Below are positions 45,200 to 56,714 of a stretch of 64,000 nt of DNA, piece by piece. Within the stretch, counting starts at the first letter, position 1; every line of letters starts with the position of its first letter. The translations under genes were made by a program, and so were the position numbers. This DNA is from Centrapalus pauciflorus (lineage: Eukaryota > Streptophyta > Magnoliopsida > Asterales > Asteraceae), in contig JAANYP010004454.1 in assembly GCA_020465985.1 (NCBI GenBank), forward strand, positions 27,827-91,826, in the 5' to 3' direction. The notes below the pieces were generated by a model. It did not search any database, was not told the DNA's origin, and saw nothing but the letters and a program-made list of their open reading frames with translations.

Positions 45200-47020
45200 G
45201 TGGTGTATACGGATGCTTCAAGGCTGGGGTTAGGTGTTGTACTGATGCATCGCGGAAAAGTCATTGCTTATGCCTCGAGACAGTTAAAGCAGCACGAGAA
45301 AGACTACTCGACTCACGACCTAGAGTTAGCTGCTATCACTTTTGCCTTGAAGTTATGGAGACATTACTTGTACGGAACTAAGTGTCAACTTTACACTGAC
45401 CATAAGAGTTTAAAGTACATATTCAGCCAAAAGGAACATAACATGAGACAATATAGATCTATGGAATTGATTAAAGACTACGATTGTGAAATCCTCTACC
45501 ATCCTAGCGAGGCTAACGTGGTAGCCGATGCTTTGAGTCGCAAAGCCTATTCTAGAGATTGTTGTTACATGATGACTTCCACAATGTTGACTTCCACGAT
45601 CACTGATGATGTAAAAGCTGCTCAGGTGGAAGCTTTAAAGGAAGAAAATATTGGTGTTGCAGACATAAGGATAGAGAAGAAGATCATGGAAACAAGTGAG
45701 TCCGGCTTGAAGGGTGTATATGGGAAGATCTGGGTGCCAAAGTTTGGTGACATGAGAAGAGTAATCATCGAGGAAGTGCATCAGTCCAAGTTTTCTGTAC
45801 ATCCCGGGAGCACAAAAATGTACAAGGATTTGAAAGTAGACTTTTGGTGGCCCGGATTAAAGAAGGATATTGGTCAGTACGTTGAACGATGTAGGACCTG
45901 CCGGCTTGTGTAAGCCGAACACCAGCAACCATATGGTAGTCTGCAACCACTTCCCGTGGAAGTGGGAACACATTACTATGGAATTTGTTACCAAGTTGCC
46001 GATGACTAGGCCTCAACACGTTGCTGTTTGGGAAATTGTGGATGGATTGACTAAGTCGGCACACTTTATACCAATCAGAGAAAGTTATTCATTGGAGAGA
46101 TGGCTCAAGTCTATATAAATGAGATTATTACTAGACATGGAGTCCCAAAGTCCATTGTATCAGATCAGGATAGCCGTTTCACCTCCAACTTCTAGTCGAC
46201 TTTTCAAGAAGGATTGGGTACAAGAATCGCAATGAGTACAACTTACCATCCACAAACGGATGGCTAAAGTGAAAGACTATACTTACACTTAAAGTTATGA
46301 TGCGGTCTTGCATCCTGGATTTGGGCGGTAATTCAGATGACCATCTACCGCTAATAGAGTTCTCGTGCAACAAAAGTTACCATGCGACTATTAAGAAAGC
46401 GTCTTTTGAGGCATTGTATGGGAGAAGATGTAGGACTCCTACATGTTGGAGAGAAACGGGAGAGACTCCGATTGCTGGACTGGCATTACTACAAGAAACG
46501 AATGAGAAGATACAGTTACTGAGACAGAACATGAATGCGGTCCAGGATCGACAGAAAAGTTATCACTATAGGAGGCACAAACCTATAAATTTTGAAGTGG
46601 ATGATTGGGTGTATTTAAATGTGTCACCTATGAGAGGTGTTACTCATTTTGTGAAAAGAGGTAAGTTTCCTCCAAGATTTGTTGGACCTTTCAAGATAAT
46701 AGAAAAAGTGGGAAATCAGTCTTATCGCTTAGAATTGCCTGAAGAGACGTCAGGCATACACCAGGTGTTTCATGTGGGAAACTTAATGAAGTCCTTCACG
46801 ACTGGAAACGAGGAATGGGCTGATCACACTGAGCTGCCAATTGATGAAAGGCTCTGGTATGTGGAAGAACCGAAATGCATTGTCGATACCAAGGTGAAAA
46901 AGCTAAGGAACAAAGAGATAGAGATGGTGCTGATACGTCAGAAGCATCATAAAGGGAGCAAACGATACATGGGAAACAAAGACACAGCAGATGATGAAGA
47001 AGTATCCACAACTTTTTGAA
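45200..47020 (+). pseudogene. Gypsy B RNase H, integrase and chromodomain
   Basis: The 237-codon frame 45200-45913 carries RNase H (YTDASRLGLGVVLM, THDLELAAITFALK, TDHKSLKYIF, VADALSRK) and the integrase zinc region (HQSKFSVHPGSTKMYKDL, CRTC). A stop and frameshifts follow near 45911-46120, where MEFVTKLPM and the first catalytic Asp region are disturbed. The region 46120-46296 holds SKSIVSDQDSRF-like and DG-SE remnants in broken frames. The frame 46297-47019 carries the rest of integrase, the C-terminal GPFKIIEKVGNQSYRLELP region and a degraded chromodomain (KKLRNKEIEMVLIRQKHHKG). Confidence 0.88.
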
Positions 47021-47066
47021 ACCAAGTAACTTCGAGGATGAAGTTCAAGCGTGGTGGAGCCCATGC

Positions 47067-47359
47067 CGTAAAATCCTCGGAATTAAATTTCTGTAATTGA
47101 GGATAATTAGTTTAAAATTTTAATTTCATGAAATGGATAGTTAAGATTTGAAACTGTTTTGATGGATTGTTGTGGTAATTAAATAAATTTCATTTTATGT
47201 CTTTTAAGCGGCCATAACAATAAGAAATCGACAAGGATACTTAAAAAGGTGAAATTGAGAAAATGCAAAGTGGAGGGGCCAAATGTACCAAAAGCCGAAA
47301 ATGATAAATAAAAGACCAAAAGTCTTTCAGTTTCATCCTAACCACTTTTTAAACTCTCA

Positions 47360-47390
<31 letters not shown>

Positions 47391-47591
47391 CTCTCTCTCT
47401 CTCTCTCTCGAAGTAATTACGGTTCTTTCATCTTCAACAAAATCATGAACACAAATTCTGGAAATTAAAGGCTGAAAAGTGGGATTCAAGTTTACTCAAC
47501 GAATATAAAGGTTTTTGCGTTTGGTTTTATGAAAACTGAATCACTGATTCTGGTTTTAGATGTTGTTTCATGTTGCCTGTTCAATTGGATA
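47067..47591 (+). repeat. Gypsy B 3' LTR, first 525 bases
   Basis: It follows GTGGTGGAGCCCATGC, the same context as before the gypsy A 3' LTR. Its first base appears mutated from T to C. It matches 27244-27885 and is cut at ATTGGATA by the Sirevirus #3 LTR; the uninterrupted site is visible in the 5' LTR near 27885. Confidence 0.85.
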
Positions 47592-47823
47592 TGTAAGGTC
47601 TACCACTACGAGATCTATCTAGACGCGGAGCCGTCAACGAGTGCGGAATCCTCGTTAACGGGTAGACGGAAACAACTCTCAACTACGAAACACGGAGACT
47701 ATCAGAGGCTGAACGAACGACACACGAACGATCCTACGAACTGATTCTCTCCGAAACGGCACTAACGCTGATAATAAACTTGAGATCGCTTAATGCTTAA
47801 TCCCTCACGAATTCTCTCTCTCA

Positions 47824-47859
<36 letters not shown>

Positions 47860-48264
47860 AAGTAATTACGGTTCTTTCATCTTCAACAAAATCATGAACA
47901 CAAATTCTGGAAATTAAAGGCTGAAAAGTGGGATTCAAGTTTACTCAACGAATATAAAGGTTTTTGCGTTTGGTTTTATGAAAACTGAATCACTGATTCT
48001 GGTTTTAGATGTTGTTTCATGTTGCCTGTTCAATTGGATATGTAAGGTCTACCACTACGAGATCTATCTAGACGCGGAGCCGTCAACGAGTGCGGAATCC
48101 TCGTTAACGGGTAGACGGAAACAACTCTCAACTACGAAACACGGAGACTATCAGAGGCTGAACGAACGACACACGAACGATCCTACGAACTGATTCTCTC
48201 CGAAACGGCACTAACGCTGATAATAAACTTGAGATCGCTTAATGCTTAATCCCTCACGAATTCT
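47367..48264. repeat. 449-bp tandem duplication across the gypsy B / Sirevirus #3 junction
   Basis: Two head-to-tail copies (about 47367-47815 and 47816-48264) are identical outside the CT microsatellite, as far as I could compare. Each holds the end part of the gypsy B LTR piece plus about 224 bases of the Sirevirus LTR. It therefore formed after Sirevirus #3 inserted. The breakpoint lies in CT-rich sequence next to GAATTCT. Confidence 0.9.
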
Positions 48265-48708
48265 TCAAAAAGTCTAATAATATCTCGAGTCTATCCCTAA
48301 TTATAGACCCTGATTCGAGTCTGTTATGGGCCAAACTCGAATCTGGCCCAAGGCCCATTCGAGTTTGTCCATAATGACATTCTCGAATCTGCTCTCATTC
48401 GAATCTAGGGCTACAATCGAATCTATCACAGATTCGAATGCCAAGCCTTAAATAGTTCGAATCTAGCATTTCACATAAACAACTAAGTGTTGAAACTTAT
48501 GTTATTAACTTATGCTTGAATTAATCTTTGAACTTTATGTTTGAACTTCTTGTAATATGTTACATCAAGTTCAAACACACAATCAATAACTCCCAAACAT
48601 ACATAAACATATATATCAAACACTAGTTAAATCCCAATACCTTGAATATTACTTAAACCAAAATGTTAGATCGCTTAGACTGCTATCGTCACACAGGGTG
48701 TACCAACA
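47592..48708 (-). repeat. Sirevirus #3 3' LTR, enlarged by the tandem duplication
   Basis: Read on minus it begins TGTTGGTACACCC at 48708 and ends GACCTTACA at 47592. Without the extra 449 bases its length would be 668, close to the 664-665 of Sirevirus #2. Confidence 0.9.
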
Positions 48709-48720
48709 GACTCCCTCTTG
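48709..48720 (-). other. Sirevirus #3 polypurine tract
   Basis: CAAGAGGGAGTC on the minus strand immediately before the LTR. Confidence 0.8.
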
Positions 48721-48749
48721 ACGATAGCTTCTAACTATTTACATCAAGT

Positions 48750-49819
48750 TTAAGTACTAGATCTATATATACTACTACCTGCATATATACCAGCATCTAT
48801 ACAAACTCTGACAACTTTCTGGAACTTTCTGGCTTCAGATCTCCATCCTTCATGAAAGAAGATATGTTGACCATGAAGCTTTTTCAGATCTTCCTTTGAC
48901 AGATTCATCAGATGTAGAGGATCATATACTCTCAAAAGAACTTTGTCGTCTTGATCCTCCATGATGGCTTCAGCAGTTTCATTATCCAGGTACCACCACT
49001 TCATCTTGGACAAAATATCTTGAGGCATCTTCTTCATGGGCACCCTTCTTAAGCATTTGACAGGCTTATAAACCATTTTCGCCCATGGTCGCCCGCCCTG
49101 TATGCGGATCTATCCTTGAAGAATCCTCAACTCTCTTTCCAGAGCTTGGTTTGAGTCTCTCAAACCTACCGGATCTCCCTTCACGTCTGATTATCTTCGC
49201 GATCACTTCAGCATAGGGATCATTTCCGATGTTGACTAACTCTTTCCATGCCAGCTCCTTCACCTCTACCTTCGGCAATGTATTGAACACTTTAAGCTTG
49301 CGCCTTAGGTATTGGAGACCATCTCTCCTCTTTAGAATAAAGAGCTGCAGTTCTCTATCGAAGAACCAGCTAATAATGCCTCCGGAGAAGTTTTCTGCAC
49401 CTGGAATTCTCATCGTCTTCTTTATCTTCGGCTCAGTCTTCTTCTCTTCCTTTCTGAACCAAAGGTTTAGCAATTCAGCTCTGGTCGGCTCTCTTTCAGC
49501 TTCTTCCATTTCAGAATCATCTACCGAGGCCATTCTGATGTCATCAATATCTATCACATGCTGTTCAGTGTGCTCATATAATTCTGTGACAGGTTGGGAT
49601 TGGATGATTACTTCGTTTACATTATCGTCCTCGTCTAATACAACCTCCTCATCAGATCTCCAATTGGCCACATCTTCTGGTACAAACTCACCTTCTTCCA
49701 AGTCATCCACATCATCTTCAAAATCAAAATCTAACTCTAATGACTCTTCAACAATATCCATCAATGCATCAATTATTTCACGCTCTTGACTTTCCGAGAC
49801 CTTTGATGAACTTGCCTCA
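48750..49819 (-). pseudogene. Sirevirus #3 post-pol (env-like) ORF, C-terminal part
   Basis: Minus-strand frames 49066-49830 and 48750-49076 form the C-terminal domain. The first has the acidic block (DDLEEGEFVPEDVANWRSD), SWFFDRELQLFILKRRDGLQYL and WKELVNIGNDPYAEVIAKII. A one-base insertion near 49105, in a run of G and C, shifts the frame. The second frame has KCLRRVPMKKMPQDI, WWYLDNETAEAIMED and VYDPLHLMNLSKEDL and ends at 48750. It is highly similar to 40140-41106. The N-terminal part lies beyond gypsy C at 60284-62235, and the frame phase matches across the insertion. Confidence 0.88.
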
Positions 49820-49824
49820 CCCAT
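49820..49824. repeat. Left target-site duplication of gypsy C (CCCAT)
   Basis: CCCAT immediately before the LTR, repeated exactly at 60284-60288. Confidence 0.92.
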
Positions 49825-52251
49825 TGTCACACCCCGCTACCCCGATTGGCAACGAAGCGTGACGTCGCGGAAGCGTGACCATAATCATAATGAACGACCA
49901 CTATATGGACGTTTTCAAAGAAATACATCGATATAACTTTAAAAGGTAGAAATGTTTTACATAACCCGTAAATAATAAAGAGTAGTTCGCAAGGTACAGA
50001 GATTTGAATACATAATTAAATTATCCAAAATAATGCAAATAAATCTCCGACGGTTTGAAAAAGAATGCGACTCCTTAAGTGCGGAAGCTTGAAAGTGGTT
50101 ACTTCTGAAGGCATACTTGCCTTAATTACCTGAAAATACATGCTAAAATACGTCAACAAAAATTGTTGGTGAGCTCATAGATTTACGCGAAAAGACCAGT
50201 TGTATGGACATTATCAGATGAGTTGAATTTATAAAATCATAAATTCCGTGTATGTATTACATAAACCATCATGCAACCGAAGCTTAATTAGAATGAGTTT
50301 GCCCTGTGCAGTATTCCCATACGTAATACCGTGTGTTGAATATATATGCACTCGCTGTTAGCCGAACCGAGCTAACACGAATGGGGGACATGACTCCCAA
50401 TAGATCTATCCACAATATACTCGCGCTTACAAATAAATGCAATTAACGGTTCATGATATAAGGGCTGATGGAATCCGAACATGTAATACATATAAGAAAT
50501 AAACAGTTTTGATGTCCATATGAAAAACAGTGCATGTATTTCCACCCCAATAGATAGTGAAAAATAGGGGCTATGAAGACTCACCGAACTTGTGATGGCA
50601 AAACGACGCGCAAAAATGCAAAAGTGCGTTGTTTGATGGGTGATGAAACCGGAGGTGTTTAACCGAGTCCTAAATGATGATAAGGACTTAATATCACTAA
50701 TATATGATAATATGTATATTTATAGATTTTTATGTCTTAAATCACCCAACATTACAAGTTTATAAATAAGATTTGCTTAAAACGTCAAGTTTATATATAT
50801 ATAATTTTCCAGCTTTTTCGGAGGTTTTTCGGCCTACTTTGAGGCTGTTTTTGACCAAGCTCCAAAATGTTTTAGACTTTGGTTTTCTAGGACATTAAAC
50901 TACTATATACAAAGGATTTTTAGAATCAAGAACGGCCATTTTTCGAGTTGTTTAGGTTGGTGAAAAATCTCGTTAAAAACGCTATGTTGGCCATTTTTGA
51001 GCTGTCAAACTTTCGGTTTCTCAAATAATTTCTGGAGGTCTTAAACTTCAAAATAAATTGTGAAAAATTGCAGATCTATAGTTAAGACATAGATCTAACT
51101 TTTGAGACAAGAATCAACTCATTTCGTTGAGTTATGAATTAGTTATGATTTTTCAAAGTCGATATAAATTTTCTGCCGAAAATCCGTAGTTTATAAACTT
51201 AAAACAACTTATGATTCTTGTTGTTTATTCAAAGACTACATGTATAAAAGTCATAATAGTTATAAAAACACATATATTTCACATGTTTTCATAATATTAA
51301 CACTTTTATAATGTGTTCATATATTCATAAACACATTCAAAGAAACAACTTAAAAATAAAAACTAGAAACTTATAAACTTGAGTTTTTATGAAACTTGTT
51401 GTTGTTGGTGATTATATATATTATGCAAGACTTATATAAACATAAACATAAGATGAAATAAGCTAGAATTTACTTACTTTGATGTGTTACGAGAATGAAA
51501 ATGAGTAGAATACTTGATCTTGAAAGAGTTGCACAAGGAATACCTTGAAATATTTGAAGAACACCAAAATTGAAATCTTGGTTTTTCACTTGGCCTTGGG
51601 GCCGGATTTGAGAGGAGAAGAAGGAGAGAATTGTAGGTGTTTGAAGGTGCAAGAATGAATGAAGAAGTTGGTCTTCTATTTATAGACCAATAAAGGTGGT
51701 GAAATGATGATAGATGTGAAGGTTGAGTAAAGATCTTTCAAAGTATGGAGAAAAGAAATGGAGGTGTGTGATGTAGATGGTGCATGGTGGATGAAATAAA
51801 ATATTTGAGGTTGTGTACCTCCCTAGGGGCCGGCCTTAAGGCCATAATTATGATGTATTTCTATTTTTTTTTTGTATAAATGTATTTCAAAGTGTATTCT
51901 TGTATTTCCCTTTTCTTGTAAATTCAAAAATACTTTTGAATGCATTGTTTTAATGAATTGTTTTAGTCTTGCATAATTAATGTTAAGTAATTGTATTAGT
52001 GTATGATTAGTGTTACTAATCATAATTTAATTACGTACTTAGTTGAATTAATCCCTCATATCGTAAATCGATCGGATTAATTGATTTCCCGATTCATTGC
52101 ACCGATGAATTTGATTCAAATTGAGTTAAATTTTCTTATAAACCTTGTTAATTACTTGATTAATTTCTAATGACCACTGATTAGGCTATAATTGGCTATT
52201 AAATGTGGATTAGGGCATCATTGCTAACCTCGTTTAGTGCCAGATGTTACA
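49825..52251 (-). repeat. Gypsy C 3' LTR (2427 bp)
   Basis: Read on minus it starts TGTAACATCTGGC at 52251 and ends GGGGTGTGACA at 49825. A TATA box CTATAAATAG lies at 51676-51685. A donor-like GTAAGTAAAT starts at 51477 and an acceptor-like GTATTTTCAG ends at 50130. Open frames in it (50372-50584 and 51470-51652) recur in the other LTR and are not genes. Confidence 0.95.
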
Positions 52252-52264
52252 GTCTCCCCCTGTT
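52252..52264 (-). other. Gypsy C polypurine tract
   Basis: AACAGGGGGAGAC on the minus strand directly before the 3' LTR. Confidence 0.85.
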
Positions 52265-52284
52265 AAGGGAATTTCGTCCCGAAA

Positions 52285-55200
52285 TTAGCTCGTGTTCTCC
52301 ATTTCTTGAGTATTTGAGAATAGGTGAGAGTATTTTTCCCGGAACTGATCCTCGCGTTCCCACGTAAACTCAGGACCTCGCTTAGAGTTCCATCTGACTT
52401 TTATTATCGGGATCCGGCTGTGCTTTAGTTTCTTGACTTCGCGGTCCATTATTTCTACAGGTTGCTTAATGAAGTTCAACTTATCGTCTAACTCCAGCTC
52501 GTCCATGGGTATAACGAGTGATTCATCAGCCAGACACTTCTTAAGATTGGACACGTGGAAGGTATTATGAACGTTATTAAGTTCTGGGGGCAGGTCGAGT
52601 CGGTAAGCAACCGGGCCAATTCTTTTGGTGATCTTGAATGGTCCGATATAACGAGGATTGAGTTTTCCTCGTTTCCCAAAACGGATTACGCCTTTCCAAG
52701 GCGAGACTTTCAACATTACTTGATCTCCCTCTTGGAATTCCAAATCCTTCCGTCGAATGTCTGCATAACTCTTCTGTCGATCCCGCGCGATCTTTAATCG
52801 GTTACGAATCTGGGCTATCTTTTCTGTAGTCTCTTGGATGATCTCAGGTCCAGTAATCTGACTATCTCCTACTTCAGCCCAACAAAGAGGTGATCGACAC
52901 TTTCGCCCGTAGAGTGCCTCAAATGGGGCGGTCTTAATGCTTGAGTGATAGCTGTTGTTATAGGAAAACTCGACTAATGGCAGGTGTCTGTCCCAACTTT
53001 TGCCAAAATCGATGACACATGCCCTTAACATGTCTTCCAGCGTCTGAATCGTCCTTTCACTCTGACCATCCGTTTGTGGGTGATAGGCTGTGCTCATATC
53101 TAGGCGTGTACCCAGTGCTTCTTGCAATGACTGCCAAAATCTTGATGTGAACCGGCTGTCTCTGTCTGATATAATTGATACTGGCACTCCATGCCTTGAG
53201 ACGACTTCTTTAAGATAGATTCGTGTTAACTTATCCATCTTATCAGTCTCCTTAATGGGCAGGAAATGTGCGGTTTTGGTAAGCCGATCCACAATCACCC
53301 AAATAGTGTCATAACCTCCAGACGTCTTTGGCAACTTGGTGATGAAATCCATGGTGATGTTTTCCCACTTCCACTGGGGTATTTCTGGTTGAACTAGCAA
53401 TCCTGATGGTTTTTGGTGCTCAGCTTTAACCTTCAAACATGTTAAGCACTTGCTGACGTAGGTAGCAATGTCAGCCTTCATATTTGGCCACCAGTACATT
53501 CCTTTCAAGTCGTGATACATTTTATCTGCCCCTGGATGAATAGCATATCTTGTCTTATGCCCTTCATCCATGACCAGCTTTCTTACTCCTCCGAATTTTG
53601 GTAACCAAATTCTGCCCATGAAGTGTCGGCATCCATCCGGCTTGATTTCGAACTGCTTATCCATCCCTCTCAAGGCTTCATCCAGTATATTACCCTCCTT
53701 GACTGCTTCTTCTTGTGCCTCGCGGACTTGAGAGTTTAGGTTTGATTGTATAGTCATGACCAAAGCTCGGACTCTCAAGGGTTTAACCCGTTCCTTTCGG
53801 CTCAGGGCATCAGCTACGACATTCGCCTTCCCCGGATGATAACGAATTTCGCAGTCATAGTCACTAAGTAGTTCAACCCAACGACGTTGCCTCATGTTTA
53901 ACTCTTTCTGGTTCAGAATATGCTGAAGGCTCTTATGGTCTGTGAATACTGTGCATTTAGTTCCATACAGGTAGTGCCTCCATATTTTGAGAGCAAACAC
54001 CACTGCTCCAAGCTCCAAGTCATGAGTCGTATAATTCACCTCGTGAATTTTGAGCTGCCGTGATGCGTAAGCAATGACTCTATCCCTTTGCATGAGCACA
54101 CAACCTAATCCATTGTGTGAGGCATCACAGTAGACCACAAAATTTTCAGTCCCTTCAGGTAAGGACAGTATTGGTGCACTACACAACCTTTGCTTTAACT
54201 GCTGAAACGCCTTTTCTTGCTCTTCACCCCAGATATACTTCACATCCTTTCGAGTCAATTCCGTTAAGGAACCCGCTATCTTTGAGAAGTTTTCGATAAA
54301 TCGCCTATAATAACCGGCAAGTCCTAGAAATTGGCGGATTTCCGTGGGGGTTCTAGGAGTCGCCCAGTTCTTTATGGCCTCGATTTTTGATGGATCAACT
54401 TGGATTCCCTGGCTGTTGATCACATGCCCAAGGAATTTTACTTCTCGCAACCAAAATTCACACTTTGAAAATTTGGCGTATAGCTGCTCTTTCTCTAACA
54501 ACTCCAAGATCAACTTGAGGTGTTGTTCATGCTCTTCTTTACTTCTGGAATAGATTAGGATATCGTCTATGAACACTATTACAAATTTATCCAGATATGG
54601 TTTACACACCCGATTCATGAGGTCCATAAATACGGCTGGTGCGTTGGTTAAACCGAATGGCATCACCTGGAATTCGTAATGTCCATAACGAGTTCTGAAT
54701 GCCGTCTTGGGGATATCTTCTTCCTGAACTTTTACTTGGTGATAACCGGATCGCAGATCAATCTTAGAGTAGAAGATAGATCCTTGTAGTTGGTCAAACA
54801 GGTCATTAATTCTGGGGAGAGGGTAGCGGTTCTTTACCGTTAACTTGTTTAGCTCTCGGTAGTCTATGCATATTCTGAAGGATCCGTCTTTCTTTTTCAC
54901 GAACAAGACCGGAGCTCCCCAAGGTGAGGAACTTGGTCGAATGAATCCTTTATCCATAAACTCTTGTAATTGATTGGATAGCTCTTGCATCTCAGAAGGG
55001 ACGAGTCTATATGGGGCTCTTGCGATCGGTGCAGCTCCCGGCACCAAATCGATTTGGAACTCTACTTGTCTAGTTGGCGGAAGTCCAGGCAAATCTTCCG
55101 GGAAGACCTTCGGATAGTCACAAACCACTGGAATATCCTCAAGTCGCTTCTCCTCCGCCTCTTTTTCTACAATTTGCACCAGTACTGCATGACAACCTCT

Positions 55201-56487
55201 CCTAAGGCACTTTAATGTTCTTAGGCCGGATATGACATTCAACTGTCGATTCTTTCTTCCTCCTTGGACTGTTAGGAACTTCTTCTTGTGGAGTGGTATC
55301 CGTACCACTTTCTTACCACACAAAATCTCGGCATGATTGTGTGACAACCAATCCATACCAACTACTACGTCAAAACTTCCGAGTTCTATAGGCATCAAGT
55401 CTATTTTAAATGGATGATCTGCCAGCTTCAGTGTGCATTCCTTAATGATACTACTTGCCTCTATTATTTTACCGTCAGCTAGTTCTATAGTATAAGAGTT
55501 GTCTAAGGGAAAAGGAGCGGCATTCAATTGCTTACTAAACTTATCAGATATAAAGCTCCTATCAGCCCCAGTATCAAAGAGTACGTAAGCATAAATGTCG
55601 TTTAAAAGAAACGTACCTGATACTACGTGGGGATCTTGACGAGCGTCACCTGCTCCCAACACAAAAGCTCTCCCCTGAGCTCCTCCACCATTCCTCAGTT
55701 TCGGGCACTCACTCTTGAAGTGCCCAGTAACTCCACATACAAAACAGCCTTTTTGATTGCTGCCACTGGTTCCCGGGGCTCCAGTTTTACAGTCCTTGGC
55801 CATATGCCCCAAACATTTGCATTTCTCACAGTGGGTTGGACAGGGACCCTGGTTGTGATGGAAGGTGCACTTAGTGCAGAAAGGCTTGGTACCGGTATAA
55901 CCTCTTCTTGGCTCAGCTCCAGCTGCGTAAGCCTTAATGGTCTCGGGCTTTTTGGATTGTGAACCCGCATTCTTCCCCGTCTTGTCTTCCCACTTTCTTT
56001 TGTTCTCCCCGGCCTTGGCTTCATTTCTCCGGGCTACTTGGTCCATAAGATTATTGGCCATCCTGATGGCATCCTGCAGGGTGGATGGGTTTGAGGCAGT
56101 CACATCACCTTGAATTTGAGGAGCGAGTCCCCAAATGTAACGTTCAATCTTTTTGTACTCCGGGGTCACCATTTGAGGGCACAGAATGCTTAGCTCATGA
56201 AATCGGTTGGTGTACCCCGTCACATCTGTTCCTTTCATCGACAGGTTCCAGAACTCCGATTCCATTTTCTGGAGTTCGTTCCTCGGACAGTACTCGTCCG
56301 TCATCATTTGTTTTAACGCGGACCATGTGAGCTGGTAGGCTTCATCGATACTTACAGACTGGACATAGGAATTCCACCAAGTGAGGGCGCTATCTTGTAG
56401 GGTGTGAGTAGCAAACTTCACCTTATCTCCCTCAGCACATCCGCTGACGCGAAAGACAGATTCTAACTTCTCAAACCATCGTATCAA
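52285..56487 (-). CDS. Gypsy C Gag-Pol polyprotein, open frame of 1400 codons
   Basis: Domains in order: gag core (residues 1-175; the true gag start is upstream in other frames); Cys-rich knuckle region (204-233); CCHC knuckle CFVCGVTGHFKSEC (248-261); protease with DTGA at 305-308. RT runs about 480-720, with FIDD active site (Asp 641 and 642) and FLGLAGYYRRFI. RNase H follows (CDASHNGLG near 787, TDHKSLQH, DALSRK to 898). Integrase has zinc ligands His977, His984, Cys1014 and Cys1017 and catalytic Asp1047, Asp1108 and Glu1144 with the usual 35-residue spacing. A chromodomain lies at about 1342-1391 (VEIMDREVKKLKHSRIPIIK). No stop interrupts it. The polyprotein would be cut by its own protease inside cytoplasmic particles; the chromodomain is thought to guide integration to marked chromatin. 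All catalytic residues I can check are present. Confidence 0.95.
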   Translation of the reverse strand: MIRWFEKLESVFRVSGCAEGDKVKFATHTLQDSALTWWNSYVQSVSIDEAYQLTWSALKQMMTDEYCPRNELQKMESEFWNLSMKGTDVTGYTNRFHELSILCPQMVTPEYKKIERYIWGLAPQIQGDVTASNPSTLQDAIRMANNLMDQVARRNEAKAGENKRKWEDKTGKNAGSQSKKPETIKAYAAGAEPRRGYTGTKPFCTKCTFHHNQGPCPTHCEKCKCLGHMAKDCKTGAPGTSGSNQKGCFVCGVTGHFKSECPKLRNGGGAQGRAFVLGAGDARQDPHVVSGTFLLNDIYAYVLFDTGADRSFISDKFSKQLNAAPFPLDNSYTIELADGKIIEASSIIKECTLKLADHPFKIDLMPIELGSFDVVVGMDWLSHNHAEILCGKKVVRIPLHKKKFLTVQGGRKNRQLNVISGLRTLKCLRRGCHAVLVQIVEKEAEEKRLEDIPVVCDYPKVFPEDLPGLPPTRQVEFQIDLVPGAAPIARAPYRLVPSEMQELSNQLQEFMDKGFIRPSSSPWGAPVLFVKKKDGSFRICIDYRELNKLTVKNRYPLPRINDLFDQLQGSIFYSKIDLRSGYHQVKVQEEDIPKTAFRTRYGHYEFQVMPFGLTNAPAVFMDLMNRVCKPYLDKFVIVFIDDILIYSRSKEEHEQHLKLILELLEKEQLYAKFSKCEFWLREVKFLGHVINSQGIQVDPSKIEAIKNWATPRTPTEIRQFLGLAGYYRRFIENFSKIAGSLTELTRKDVKYIWGEEQEKAFQQLKQRLCSAPILSLPEGTENFVVYCDASHNGLGCVLMQRDRVIAYASRQLKIHEVNYTTHDLELGAVVFALKIWRHYLYGTKCTVFTDHKSLQHILNQKELNMRQRRWVELLSDYDCEIRYHPGKANVVADALSRKERVKPLRVRALVMTIQSNLNSQVREAQEEAVKEGNILDEALRGMDKQFEIKPDGCRHFMGRIWLPKFGGVRKLVMDEGHKTRYAIHPGADKMYHDLKGMYWWPNMKADIATYVSKCLTCLKVKAEHQKPSGLLVQPEIPQWKWENITMDFITKLPKTSGGYDTIWVIVDRLTKTAHFLPIKETDKMDKLTRIYLKEVVSRHGVPVSIISDRDSRFTSRFWQSLQEALGTRLDMSTAYHPQTDGQSERTIQTLEDMLRACVIDFGKSWDRHLPLVEFSYNNSYHSSIKTAPFEALYGRKCRSPLCWAEVGDSQITGPEIIQETTEKIAQIRNRLKIARDRQKSYADIRRKDLEFQEGDQVMLKVSPWKGVIRFGKRGKLNPRYIGPFKITKRIGPVAYRLDLPPELNNVHNTFHVSNLKKCLADESLVIPMDELELDDKLNFIKQPVEIMDREVKKLKHSRIPIIKVRWNSKRGPEFTWEREDQFREKYSHLFSNTQEMENTS

Positions 56488-56714
56488 GCCAACGGCTCCT
56501 TCAGTTCCGTTGAAATACCGGGGTTTGCAACTTAAAATCCTTTAATTCCACAACCTTTTGCGTGGATTTCCGTTCCTCCCGTGGTGCGGCTAGCACCACC
56601 ATCTCCATTTGCTGAGCTATTCCTATTTGCCTCATATGTGGCTATAGCGGCAGCCACTCTTTGTGCGACTAGCTCTTCAATGTCAGCAGCGTTCATTGTT
56701 CGTTTCGGCGGCAT
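56488..56714 (-). pseudogene. Gypsy C gag N-terminal segment, out of frame with gag-pol
   Basis: The ATG at 56714 opens MPPKRTMNAADIEELVAQRV, a start typical of this gypsy type. The frame stops after 60 codons at 56532. Between about 56580 and 56490 the expected gag sequence is split over other frames; KPRYFNGTEGAV reads in the frame of the 1400-codon ORF just upstream of its first Met. Two frame changes are needed to pass from the ATG to gag-pol. These may be mutations, a feature of the element, or sequencing errors. Confidence 0.7.

Larger units (their letters stand above)
27244..47591 (+). mobile_element. Ty3/gypsy element B (chromovirus), 5' LTR split by Sirevirus #2, 3' LTR cut by Sirevirus #3
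   Basis: The order is 5' LTR part 1 (27244-28466), Sirevirus #2, 5' LTR part 2 (from 41827 or 41832 to 42727), primer site, gag, protease, RT, RNase H, integrase, chromodomain, and 3' LTR start (47067-47591). The LTR halves join logically and the first 525 bases are confirmed by the 3' LTR. It is a Tekay/Del-like chromovirus related to gypsy A. The coding frame has many stops and an RT deletion. GTTTC at 27239-27243 may be its left target duplication, but the right one is outside the window. Confidence 0.88.

Noticed and set aside
47529..48193. Two identical 71-codon frames
   Set aside because: They arise from the tandem duplication across LTR sequence, not from a duplicated gene.
50372..51652. 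Frames of 60-70 codons, repeated at 58404-59685
   Set aside because: They are inside the gypsy C LTRs and identical by LTR duplication.
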